Assembly: GCF_039537985.1 (NCBI RefSeq)
Contig: NZ_BAABBN010000004.1
Span: 1,692,492 to 1,756,491 of the forward strand
Reading direction: 5' to 3'
Length of the DNA stretch: 64,000 bases
Origin: Litoribacillus peritrichatus
GTDB taxonomy: Bacteria; Pseudomonadota; Gammaproteobacteria; Pseudomonadales; Litoribrevibacteraceae
Translations under genes and position numbers: made by a program
Part shown: one piece after another, positions 34,655-43,124 of the stretch
Layout of the letters: each line of letters begins with the position of its first letter
Position numbering within the stretch: the stretch's first letter is position 1
The notes under the pieces: model-generated
The model's database searches: none
What the model was told of the DNA's origin: nothing
Seen by the model: only the letters and a program-made list of their open reading frames with translations

Positions 34655-36187
34655 TTAAGCCTCACCAAAACCACCGCCACCAGCGGTAATCACTCTCAAT
34701 ACATCGCCCTTTTTGACTTTCATAGAGCATTTTCCTGGCAACTGGGTGCCATTCAACCAGTTCTCACCTTTTTCAGCTTCACCGCCACCCGACAATCCAT
34801 AGGGCTTGAATGTCCGGCGCTCGGTTAAAAGCGTCACTTCTGCATCTTCTTTAAACTGATAGCTGCGTTCAATGCCTTCCCCACCTTGATGCGCACCTGC
34901 ACCACCACTGTTCTCACGAATGGCATATTTGGTCACCCGAATCGGATAATGCAACTCCAGGCTTTCAACTGGGGTATTCGATGTATTGGTCATATGCGCC
35001 TGTACTGCCGATAAACCATCTCCTGAGGCATGAGCCCCCAAGCCACCGCCGATGGTTTCGTAGTAGTCCCACTGGCCTACGCTTGCCGAAGACTTAGACC
35101 CCATCGCAACATTATTCATTGAACCATGACTGGCAGCACAAAAATAATCCGGCAACGCCTCTGATAATGCCTTAATCACCACATCCACCACCCGCATGGA
35201 CGTTTCGACATTACCAGCAGCAACGGCCGCCGGGTATTTGGCATTCAGCAGCGACCCTGCTGGCGCATCAATCGAAAACGTTCTGAATACGCCATCACAA
35301 GTCGGCGCCTGATCCGGCATCAGGCAGCGCAATACGTAAAACACCGAGGCCGCCGCTACCGACAATGGTGAGTTCAAATTACCCTGAACTTGCCCGCTGG
35401 TACCAGCGAAATCAAAGTGCAATCTGCCCTGTACAACGGTAATAGCCACCCGGATCAAAATCGTTTGATCAACAATGCCATCACCATCCAAATAATCTTC
35501 CGCCTGATAAACCCCATCAGGTATTTGCTTAAAGGCAGCCAGCGCTAGCTTCTCTCCGTACTGATTCAGCGCTTCAACCGAGGCTTCAAACTTATCCTTT
35601 CCAACCTGACTAACCAGCTGTTGAAAGCGATCCACGCCCGCCTTAACGGAACCAACCTGAGCAAGAAAATCACCGCGAGACAGCACATTACTCGAGCTGA
35701 TTCGGTTCAACAAAGTTTCGTCCATAACCCCGGAATCAATCAATTTTACAGGATCGATCACCACCCCTTCTTGATCTATGTGGGTTGACAGTGGCATAGA
35801 GCCTGGCGCATCCGACCCAATATTGGCGTGATGGGCTCTGTTCGCAATGAATGCTTTCACCTCACCATCAACAAAATACGGTGCCACCATAGTGACATCC
35901 GGCAAGTGTGTTCCGCCCATATACGGGTTATTAAGTACTAACATATCCCCCGGACACCAGGAAACCTGATTTACAATATCGCGCATGGCGTAAGCCATAC
36001 TGCCAAGATGCACCGGAATATGCGCCGCTTGTGCCATCAAACCACCAGATGGATCAAATAACGCACATGAAAAGTCCATTCGATCTTTGATGTTCGGCGA
36101 AAAAGAAGATTGCTGAAGAATGGCACCCATCTCCTCACAAATCGACTCTAAACGACTGACAAGAATGCCCAGCTCAATCGGGTCCAC
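34655..36187 (-). CDS. Hydantoinase B/oxoprolinase (HyuB) family protein
   Basis: A 510-residue member of PF02538: NIKDRMDFSCALFDPSGGLMAQAAHIPVHLGSM, PGDMLVLNNPYMGGTHLPDVTMV, FANRAHHANIGSDAPGSMP-like and GGGLGAHASGDGLSAVQAHMTNTSNTPVE are diagnostic. Relatives act with HyuA as ATP-dependent N-methylhydantoinase, 5-oxoprolinase or acetone carboxylase subunits. No hyuA lies nearby, so either the partner is elsewhere or this subunit works alone. The start is GTG 36187, with GAGGTGAG just upstream. It is divergent from the aminotransferase gene. Confidence 0.92.
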   Translation of the reverse strand: MDPIELGILVSRLESICEEMGAILQQSSFSPNIKDRMDFSCALFDPSGGLMAQAAHIPVHLGSMAYAMRDIVNQVSWCPGDMLVLNNPYMGGTHLPDVTMVAPYFVDGEVKAFIANRAHHANIGSDAPGSMPLSTHIDQEGVVIDPVKLIDSGVMDETLLNRISSSNVLSRGDFLAQVGSVKAGVDRFQQLVSQVGKDKFEASVEALNQYGEKLALAAFKQIPDGVYQAEDYLDGDGIVDQTILIRVAITVVQGRLHFDFAGTSGQVQGNLNSPLSVAAASVFYVLRCLMPDQAPTCDGVFRTFSIDAPAGSLLNAKYPAAVAAGNVETSMRVVDVVIKALSEALPDYFCAASHGSMNNVAMGSKSSASVGQWDYYETIGGGLGAHASGDGLSAVQAHMTNTSNTPVESLELHYPIRVTKYAIRENSGGAGAHQGGEGIERSYQFKEDAEVTLLTERRTFKPYGLSGGGEAEKGENWLNGTQLPGKCSMKVKKGDVLRVITAGGGGFGEA

Positions 36188-36363
36188 AAACTCACCTCTG
36201 ACATAAAATGTTGTCGAATCTTATTCTGGCTTCCAGACAGAGATCAACTTCAATTTAATTAAATCTTATTAAAGAACCTCAAATCAGCCATTCGTTGCTA
36301 GACTAAAACTTTCGAATTTAAAACCACGATCTTAATACAAGAATAAAAAGTAAGTGATTACAC

Positions 36364-37572
36364 ATGCCTGAAAGCGCGCTAATGAACACCTATGGACGAC
36401 TTCCGATTCAATTTCACCGAGGAGACAGAATCTGGTTATACGACGATCAAGAGCGAAAATACCTGGATACCACAAGCAGCATTGCGGTCTGCGGTTTAGG
36501 CCATAACCACCCGGCAGTCACCTCCGCAATACAACAACAGGTTACGACACTCTGTTACACATCCAACCACTACCAAAGCCCCTACCAAGAACAACTCGCG
36601 ACTGTTTTGACCGGAATTTCAAACACGGATCAAGCCTTCTTCTGTAACTCAGGGGCAGAAGCCAATGAGACAGCCATTAAACTGGCCCGACTGCATGGCC
36701 GGAGAATGGGATTAGAACACCCATCTATTATTGTGATGAACTCAGCCTGTCATGGTCGAACCATTGCAACCTTAACAGCCTCCGGTCAACGAGCCTCTCA
36801 AGCAGGCTTCGAGCCTCTATCCCCTGGCTTTATTCGCGCTCCATTCAATGACCTTCACGCCATTGAGCAAATAGCAAAATCCAACCATAACGTTTCGGCG
36901 GTATTGATTGAGCCGATTCAAGGCGAAGCAGGCATTCACTTACCTGATGAAAGTTATTTAGCCGAGCTTAGAAAAATATGCGATGAACACGGCTGGCTAT
37001 TGATGTTCGACGAAGTCCAAACCGGCAACGGCCGAACAGGCAGCTATTTTTACGCACAAAAAGCCAACATCCAACCAGATGTAATCACCACCGCAAAAGG
37101 GCTTGGCAACGGCTTCCCTATTGGCGTCTGTTTAGCCAAAGAACAAACCGCTGAACTGTTCACGCCTGGCAGTCATAGCTCCACATTTGGCGGAAACCCA
37201 ATGGCTTGCGCGGCAGCACTTGCCGTCATTGAAACCATACAAACTCACAAACTGTGCGAAAGAGCTTCCATACTGGGAAATTTGATTCTGGATTCACTCC
37301 ATGAAGAATTAACCGGCTCCCATTACATCAAAAACATTCGTGGTTGCGGCCTGATGATCGGCATCGAATTGACCGAACCTTGTCCTGAATTGGTGGCTAT
37401 TGCGAAGGCAACCGGTTTATTAATCAATATCACCGGAAATCAACAAGTCATTCGTTTACTGCCGCCGCTGATCATGAGCAATCAGGAAGCCAGTAAAATG
37501 ACCAACAAACTCATTAAACTGATTAAAATCTACATGGGCGATGAACGGAGTGCGCCAAGAAGACCCCACTAA
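36364..37572 (+). CDS. argD: Acetylornithine-type class III aminotransferase
   Basis: A 402-residue PLP enzyme of the ArgD/OAT group. PLP sites are FFCNSGAEANETAIKLAR, FDEVQTGNGRTG (D216) and the Schiff-base Lys245 in ITTAKGLGNGFPIG, followed by HSSTFGGNPMACAAALAV. With argG 7 kb away it most likely makes N-acetylornithine in arginine synthesis, though succinylornithine or other omega-amino substrates cannot be excluded. The start is ATG 36364, 176 bases from the divergent hyuB gene. The FbpC-type ATPase follows. Confidence 0.88.
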   Translation: MPESALMNTYGRLPIQFHRGDRIWLYDDQERKYLDTTSSIAVCGLGHNHPAVTSAIQQQVTTLCYTSNHYQSPYQEQLATVLTGISNTDQAFFCNSGAEANETAIKLARLHGRRMGLEHPSIIVMNSACHGRTIATLTASGQRASQAGFEPLSPGFIRAPFNDLHAIEQIAKSNHNVSAVLIEPIQGEAGIHLPDESYLAELRKICDEHGWLLMFDEVQTGNGRTGSYFYAQKANIQPDVITTAKGLGNGFPIGVCLAKEQTAELFTPGSHSSTFGGNPMACAAALAVIETIQTHKLCERASILGNLILDSLHEELTGSHYIKNIRGCGLMIGIELTEPCPELVAIAKATGLLINITGNQQVIRLLPPLIMSNQEASKMTNKLIKLIKIYMGDERSAPRRPH

Positions 37573-37667
37573 CCAGAATTGGAGCAATAAAAATGACACA
37601 GAACAAAAAAAACCATAAAAAAGAACGAGAATGTTTACTATTACCAAAAGCATTATAAAATAGGTAT

Positions 37668-38828
37668 ATGCTTCCGAAAAAATCACTTCGGCCCTTACAT
37701 ATGCTACCTGGTAATCGTATGCACCCTGATAAGCCGCTAACACAGCGAGCCCTCGCACCAGAAGAACACACCCTCAGCCAGTTTGATTCTGTGGATGTGC
37801 TCTCAATCAGCAATTTACATTGCAAATACGGCAATACCGAAGTCGTGAAATCTGCGAGTTTCTCACTCCACAGTGGTGAAATTGGTTGTTTATTAGGGCC
37901 TTCCGGCTGCGGAAAAACCACCATTTTAAGAACCATCGCCGGTTTTCAGGAAATTGATCAGGGCGACATCAAAGTCGACGGTCAAATTATTGCCAGTAAC
38001 AACAAGCTACTCCCCCCTGAAAAACGCAACGTAGGCATGGTTTTTCAGGATTACGCCTTGTTTCCACACCTCTCTGTGCTGGAAAATGTGATGTTTGGAT
38101 TGAAAAACAAATCCGTAGAATCAGAACAACGAGCACTGGATATGTTGGCAACGGTGAAACTGGAAGCATTAGCCAACCGTTATCCACACGAACTGTCCGG
38201 TGGACAACAACAACGAATCGCACTTGCCAGAGCTCTTGCCCCCAAGCCGAAACTGATCCTGCTGGATGAACCCTTTTCAAACCTTGATACCGAGTTAAGG
38301 CGTACACTCAGCCTGGAAGTCAGAGACATACTGAAAGAACAAAACACCAGCGCTATTCTAGTGACCCACGATCAGGAAGAAGCCTTCACCGTCGCCGATA
38401 AAATTGGCATCATGATGAACGGCCAAATTCAGCAATGGGGCACCCCGTACGATCTTTACCATGAACCGCTCAACAGAAACATCGCCAGCTTCATCGGTAA
38501 AGGAAGCTTCTTACCCGCTCAGGTGGAAACAGCTCACTCCGTCTCTTGTGAATTAGGCGTCGCCACTTCAGCACAACCATTACTTCATCCCGAAGGGGCG
38601 GTGGTGGATGTACTGGTCAGGCCCGAAGACATAGTGTCAGACAAAGACAGCGCCTTAGTTGTAAAAATCACTGAAAAACACTTTTGGGGCGCGTCTTGTT
38701 ATTACGGGCTGGAGTTGCCGTCCAAGCAACTGATCTCAACCGTATTATCGAGCCACCTTAACTTTGAAGTGGGTGATCATATCGGTATCCGGTTTGATGC
38801 CGACCATTTAGTAACCTTCTCTCGCTGA
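37668..38828 (+). CDS. FbpC-type ABC transporter ATPase without adjacent permease
   Basis: A 386-residue import ATPase. About 45 N-terminal residues precede the ABC core: Walker A LGPSGCGKTTILRTIAG, Q-loop MVFQDYALFPHLSV, signature LSGGQQQRIALARAL, Walker B KLILLDEPFSNLD and switch THDQEEAF. A C-terminal TOBE-type domain (DVLVRPEDIV) resembles ferric-iron FbpC proteins. No permease or iron-binding protein is next to it. The converging gene codes for a family-3 amino-acid-type binding protein, not an FbpA. From memory, pseudomonads carry a similar lone ATPase near grxD and argF. Confidence 0.9.
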   Translation: MLPKKSLRPLHMLPGNRMHPDKPLTQRALAPEEHTLSQFDSVDVLSISNLHCKYGNTEVVKSASFSLHSGEIGCLLGPSGCGKTTILRTIAGFQEIDQGDIKVDGQIIASNNKLLPPEKRNVGMVFQDYALFPHLSVLENVMFGLKNKSVESEQRALDMLATVKLEALANRYPHELSGGQQQRIALARALAPKPKLILLDEPFSNLDTELRRTLSLEVRDILKEQNTSAILVTHDQEEAFTVADKIGIMMNGQIQQWGTPYDLYHEPLNRNIASFIGKGSFLPAQVETAHSVSCELGVATSAQPLLHPEGAVVDVLVRPEDIVSDKDSALVVKITEKHFWGASCYYGLELPSKQLISTVLSSHLNFEVGDHIGIRFDADHLVTFSR

Positions 38829-38836
38829 TAACGAAA

Positions 38837-38858
38837 GGCTCGACAAGCCAGTCGAGTC
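38837..38858. terminator. Hairpin between converging genes
   Basis: GGCTCGAC (38837-38844) pairs with GTCGAGTC (38851-38858), one wobble. It overlaps the stop of the solute-binding gene. U-tracts are weak on both sides. Confidence 0.45.
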
Positions 38859-39673
38859 TACTCCCCTCGCCCCTGATACTTAGTAAACCACCGAGCAAAC
38901 ACTGGGGAATTTCTGACTTCGCCCAGCTCATGCCATATACGCTCTGCTAACTCCGGGTGTTGACCCACAAACTGATGAGACAACATCAAATAATAATCCT
39001 TGGTGGATAAAGGAGGTTTTACCATCGTAATCACCGACGATAACTTAGGGTGCTTTTCCAGATACCCCTGACCCGAAGGCGTCAATAAAGCAACAGCATC
39101 AATTCGTTGGCTGGACAACATATGTAACTGGGAAAGAATATCAGACGCTTCATGAACATTTATCCCGTGTCGTCTTAAATCGTTAGCCACAGAAAAACCC
39201 AGCGGCACAAACACCTTATACCCTGAACCACTAAAACGTTCGCCGTCCCAGGCAATTTCACCATGAACATGCTTAAAAATTGAATAAGAATTGGAATAAC
39301 TTCGCTTGGTTCGATCGGGCTGATTACCCTGCATCGGATACTGCCCAAATTCTTTGCGCTGCTCTTTAAAACTTGCACTGAACAGACCGTCAATATCGCC
39401 AGATTTCAGTAACAACAGACCTCGTTTCCAGGGCACACGATGAAACTCAACATTCGCATTCAGCTGACTCATTACATACTTCATCTGTTCAACAGCAACA
39501 CCAGGGTTGGTTGGATGAATGGAGTTTCCATCCCCGACCTGATAAGGAAAGTTATCGCTATTTTGATAAGCAAAAACAAAGGGTTTGGTTTGTGCACTTA
39601 CCTGCGCCTGAAAAAGCACAAATACAAAGCCCCAAAACACTAACCAAGGGACAAAACAGACTCGAGAAAACAT
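38858..39673 (-). CDS. Periplasmic solute-binding-like protein (SBP family 3)
   Basis: A 271-residue exported protein: signal peptide MFSRVCFVPWLVFWGFVF...AQVSAQ, then a bilobed binding fold with FAYQNSDNFPYQVGDG, PGVAVEQMKYVMSQL, VPWKRGLLLLKSGDIDGLFSASF and IDAVALLTPSGQGYL. Such stand-alone proteins in marine gammaproteobacteria often serve signalling or an unlinked transporter. The frame opens 16 codons earlier, but ATG 39673 has CAGGAA ahead and begins at the signal peptide. It converges on the FbpC-type ATPase. Confidence 0.85.
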   Translation of the reverse strand: MFSRVCFVPWLVFWGFVFVLFQAQVSAQTKPFVFAYQNSDNFPYQVGDGNSIHPTNPGVAVEQMKYVMSQLNANVEFHRVPWKRGLLLLKSGDIDGLFSASFKEQRKEFGQYPMQGNQPDRTKRSYSNSYSIFKHVHGEIAWDGERFSGSGYKVFVPLGFSVANDLRRHGINVHEASDILSQLHMLSSQRIDAVALLTPSGQGYLEKHPKLSSVITMVKPPLSTKDYYLMLSHQFVGQHPELAERIWHELGEVRNSPVFARWFTKYQGRGE

Positions 39674-39975
39674 AGTTCCTGCCCAAAAAAAAGACTCACA
39701 TGAAGTGTAGTTAAGATACAAAAAATCGCTTCTCGGGTAACTTTTTAGTCATTTCTGCGGATATTTTATTGATAAATTACTCAAGAAAAGAATATGCTGC
39801 CCGACATAAGATTGCTTCGAACGATAAAAACAATTGCGAAGTAACTGTCATTATCATGTATATATCGAGTATTTTTTTAAAATATAGAACTAATAACTTG
39901 AAATAAATACATAAAAAGACTTGAATTAGACACTGAAAGAACAATAACGAAAACCATAAAAAGCATTTGGTAACA

Positions 39976-40713
39976 ATGAGCAATATGGATACCCATACTC
40001 CAAATATCTTGATCGTAGAAGACGATGAGCGTTTAGCATCGCTGACAAAAGACTACTTAGAAAATAACGGTCTGCAAGTCAGTATCGAAGGTGACGGCGC
40101 CAAAGCAATCGATCGCATCATCAATGAACAACCAGACCTAGTCGTTTTAGACCTGATGTTACCAGGTGAAGATGGCATTGCAGTTTGCCGTTTGGTAAGG
40201 CCAAAATACAAAGGCCCTATTTTAATGCTGACCGCTCGAACTGACGACCTGGATCAAGTACTTGGATTAGAAATGGGCGCTGACGACTACGTCGCCAAAC
40301 CGGTTCGTCCAAGAGTTCTTCTGGCCCGAATCCAGGCATTACTTCGTCGCTCATTACAGCCAACCCCTGACAGTGTGCCAGAGACCAACGGCGAGCAACA
40401 AACACGCCTTGAATTTGGAGAGTTAGTAATTGACAGTTCCATGCGTGAAGCCTGGCTTGCAGACGAAAGCATTGACCTCACCAGTGCTGAATTTGATCTA
40501 CTTTGGTTACTCTCAAGTAACGCAGGCAAGGTTCTGAGCCGAGAAGAAATTTTCACCGCACTACGGGGCATAGAATACGACGGGCAGGATCGCTCCATCG
40601 ACGTTCGCGTCTCAAGAATACGCCCGAAAGTTGGCGACGACCCTATGCACCCCAGACGCATTAAAACGGTTCGTAGCAAAGGGTATTTGTTTGTGAAAGA
40701 CATCGAAGGATAA
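39976..40713 (+). CDS. rstA: OmpR-family response regulator (RstA-like)
   Basis: A 245-residue two-domain regulator. The receiver has ILIVEDDERLASL, VVLDLMLPGEDGI (phospho-acceptor Asp), LMLTART and DDYVAKPV. The C-terminal winged helix has LTSAEFDLLWLLSSNAGKVLSREEIF and RSIDVRVSRIRPKVGDDP, RIKTVRSKGYLF. The pairing with the following kinase and the ARTDDLDQVLGLEMGADDYVAKPV run are RstA-like. The frame opens at TTG 39967, but ATG 39976 is the likely start. It heads the operon. Confidence 0.88.
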   Translation: MSNMDTHTPNILIVEDDERLASLTKDYLENNGLQVSIEGDGAKAIDRIINEQPDLVVLDLMLPGEDGIAVCRLVRPKYKGPILMLTARTDDLDQVLGLEMGADDYVAKPVRPRVLLARIQALLRRSLQPTPDSVPETNGEQQTRLEFGELVIDSSMREAWLADESIDLTSAEFDLLWLLSSNAGKVLSREEIFTALRGIEYDGQDRSIDVRVSRIRPKVGDDPMHPRRIKTVRSKGYLFVKDIEG

Positions 40714-40839
40714 GCCACATTCTCCTTCTTCGGATCGCCCTTGAACGGGGTGGTCCAATAATCTCCATCTTGTCTGGTTCACCTCAAACCTTTCCTTACC
40801 TCACAAAAAATAACACTTCTAAAAAACGGTAACTACGAC

Positions 40840-42411
40840 GTGTTTAAAAGCCTTTTTATTAAGCTCTATATCACCTTACTGGTTTCGTCGATCGCGCTGA
40901 CTGCTTTATCTTTCTTATCCATTTACGCCATCAACTACGTTAACAAAACCCGACACATTGAAACCATTTCAGCTGCACCACTGTCGTTACTGAAGTCCGC
41001 ATTTGAAAAAGACACTGAAATTCTTAACAGCAATACACTGACTCAGCTGCCTGGATTATCCTTTAAAACCATCAGCTACGAAGAAACCAAATTTTCCAGC
41101 CGAATTAAAGCGCGACTCAAGCGCGGTTTTACCTATTATGAGTTCACCGAGAAAGGTCAACTGAAAGCCTACATACAGCTCGACACACTTCAAGACGAGT
41201 TACTGGCTATTACCCTCAAAAACCCTTCGTATACATTAACCCATGCCCTGCCCAAACTGCTTCAGTATTTCATAGAGAACTCAGCGTCATTTGAGCTGGC
41301 CATGAAAGAGTTGGAAATACTGTCTAACTTTGATGTCTCAGTCACACAAGTACTCTCCAATCAGGTGGATCAAAAAGGAAATCCCATTGCCCACTACCAG
41401 GTATGCACATCGGATTTTTGTCAGCAGGAATCCATTTTTGTTAATATTCCTTACCAAAATAAATCGGTCTCTATCGGCCCCATTCCTGTTACTGCCAGAT
41501 TTCCGTATATTCCTGCGTTGATCGTGATTACCACCGCGTTTTGCGGGCTGGGTCTGATCTTGTTTTTACAGCTGAAAAAGCTGAACAGCAAATTCCGAAA
41601 AATAGAACACGCAGCCTATAAAATTTCCCGAGGTGACCTGAACACGCGCATTGATCAAAAAGACCAAGGATCACTGGGCCGCATGGCTGAAGCATTCAAC
41701 ACCATGGCAGAACACATCCAGCGCCTTTTAACCATACAACGAGAAATGATCCGGGCGGTTTCTCATGAATTAAGAACCCCGGTGGCCCGTATTCGGTTTG
41801 GCGTTCAAATGATTGAAGATTTTGCCAACGATCCCGGCATGGAAACTCAGCTCCAGGCCATCGATAACGATATCCAAGAGCTGGACGACCTCATTGATGA
41901 AATTCTGACCTATGCCCGACTGGAAGAAGGCGGCCCTATCATTGAGTTCCAAAACCTAAAACTCAAAGACATCGTAGAACAGGTGTGTACTGAGCAAACG
42001 GCGCTTGCAGATAAAGACATGGAAATATCTTATGTCTTCAGCTGCGACACAAACAATGAAAGTTCAGAGTTTGAAGAACGATACATTCACAGAGCCATCC
42101 AAAACTTGGTCGGTAATGCCCGCCGGTATGCAAAGTCGACGGTTCGGGTAAAATGTCACTTATCTAAAGACACCTGCCGTGTCGATGTAGAAGATGACGG
42201 CCCTGGCATCCCTGAAAAAGACTGGGACAGAGTTTTTACTCCCTTTGCCCGACTCGACGACAGCCGCACCAGAGCATCCGGAGGTTATGGCTTAGGACTA
42301 TCTATCGTGCGACGCATTACCTATTGGCACGGAGGGAAAGCTATGATCACCAAAAGCGCTGACCTGAAAGGCGCCAAGTTCAGCCTGATCTGGCCCAGAG
42401 AACAACCTTAA
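40840..42411 (+). CDS. rstB: Sensor histidine kinase (RstB-like)
   Basis: The 523-residue partner of the preceding regulator: TM1 (about 8-28), a periplasmic domain (30-220), TM2 (about 228-245), HAMP (ISRGDLNTRIDQKD), H-box REMIRAVSHELRTPVARIRFG, N-box IQNLVGNARRYAK, G1 VEDDGPGIP and G2 SGGYGLGLSIVRRI. All catalytic motifs are intact. The start is GTG 40840, 126 bases after the regulator stop. A 25-base imperfect hairpin (GGATCGCCC with GGGGTGGTCC, near 40731-40755) in that gap could lower downstream expression. Confidence 0.9.
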   Translation: MFKSLFIKLYITLLVSSIALTALSFLSIYAINYVNKTRHIETISAAPLSLLKSAFEKDTEILNSNTLTQLPGLSFKTISYEETKFSSRIKARLKRGFTYYEFTEKGQLKAYIQLDTLQDELLAITLKNPSYTLTHALPKLLQYFIENSASFELAMKELEILSNFDVSVTQVLSNQVDQKGNPIAHYQVCTSDFCQQESIFVNIPYQNKSVSIGPIPVTARFPYIPALIVITTAFCGLGLILFLQLKKLNSKFRKIEHAAYKISRGDLNTRIDQKDQGSLGRMAEAFNTMAEHIQRLLTIQREMIRAVSHELRTPVARIRFGVQMIEDFANDPGMETQLQAIDNDIQELDDLIDEILTYARLEEGGPIIEFQNLKLKDIVEQVCTEQTALADKDMEISYVFSCDTNNESSEFEERYIHRAIQNLVGNARRYAKSTVRVKCHLSKDTCRVDVEDDGPGIPEKDWDRVFTPFARLDDSRTRASGGYGLGLSIVRRITYWHGGKAMITKSADLKGAKFSLIWPREQP

Positions 42412-42469
42412 TACCTCCATAAAAACCTCCACAGCCAACCCAAAGTTTACGATAACAATGCAAACAATG

Positions 42470-42514
42470 AATAACAGCAACAGTCTTGCAAGACATTGCT
42501 GTTATTCAGTTTTT
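42470..42514 (+). terminator. Terminator of the two-component operon
   Basis: AATAACAGCAA (42470-42480) pairs with TTGCTGTTATT (42496-42506), and the inner GTCTTGCAAGAC is itself self-complementary. CAGTTTTTC follows. Confidence 0.82.
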
Positions 42515-42582
42515 CGGGCCTGTGTAACCCAATATTAACCAATTCGTCAGAAACCGTGACACGCTTCTCACCCCATTACACT

Positions 42583-42600
42583 CTGTTACAGCACTATCAC
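42583..42600 (+). promoter_or_regulatory. PHO-box-like direct repeat
   Basis: CTGTTACAGCACTATCAC resembles the PhoB box (CTGTCAT-N4-CTGTCAC), with two CTnT.AC half-sites 11 bases apart. ATTAAT (42614-42619) lies downstream where a -10 could be. No phoB is nearby. This is inference. Confidence 0.35.
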
Positions 42601-42625
42601 AAACCAACAACAGATTAATCAGGCG

Positions 42626-42777
42626 CCGTGAACCAAACTTAGTTTTGTATTCTGTGAACAGATGTTCTCTTGTAGATTGTTTCACGAATACAGAGAGGTT
42701 GTAGTTAGAACGATTTTAGTTCTACCCTTTTCGTATTTATCTCTGAATTCGGGAACTCATTTGAGTTCCTTTTTTTT
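42626..42777 (+). ncRNA. Candidate small RNA
   Basis: A gene-free stretch ends in a textbook terminator: GGAACTCA (42752-42759) with TGAGTTCC (42762-42769) and eight T. No protein gene lies between this and the previous terminator at 42470-42514, so an RNA must start in between. Two further hairpins precede it: TGTATTC(T)GTGAA (42646-42658) with TTCACGAATACA (42681-42692), and TAGAAC (42706-42711) with GTTCTA (42719-42724). The 5' end is a guess placed after the candidate -10. I do not recognise a known family. Confidence 0.6.
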
Positions 42778-42945
42778 GCCCAAAATAAAATAATATAAAA
42801 ATAAAATTTTCTTTTAAAATATCCCGACGAAATGCATTTTTTGTCTACCCCGCGCCGCTTCTAGCTTCTGACCAAAATATCAATTAAGCACAGTCAAAAA
42901 GGCACAATCTTACCTTTTATGTCAATCCTTGAATTTCACCAATTA

Positions 42946-42993
42946 ACGCTCTATCTTGTGCACTCAGAGTTAAAACAACCCTACATCTAGTGC
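42946..42993 (+). promoter_or_regulatory. Pair of NrdR boxes upstream of nrdA
   Basis: ACGCTCTATCTTGTGC (42946-42961) and ACCCTACATCTAGTGC (42978-42993) each match about 12-13 of 16 positions of the NrdR consensus ACACTATATATTGTGT and start 32 bases apart, three helical turns, the usual spacing. They sit 132 bases before nrdA, so NrdR repression of ribonucleotide reductase is likely. The rest of 42778-43124 shows nothing I can name. Confidence 0.75.
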
Positions 42994-43124
42994 ACTACTC
43001 TAGGGACACTGCACTAAAAAGGTGTAAATAAGTAACAGTCAGTAAAACCTTCAATTTAAAAGGGTTTTACCCGCTTGAATTCAGTTTCCTGCTGAGTTCA
43101 AACAAAGGGAGCCGTCAGGTCAGC

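Noticed and set aside
42412..43124. A protein gene in the 0.7 kb gap before nrdA
   Set aside because: No frame of useful length with a ribosome site; terminators and hairpins fit an RNA better.
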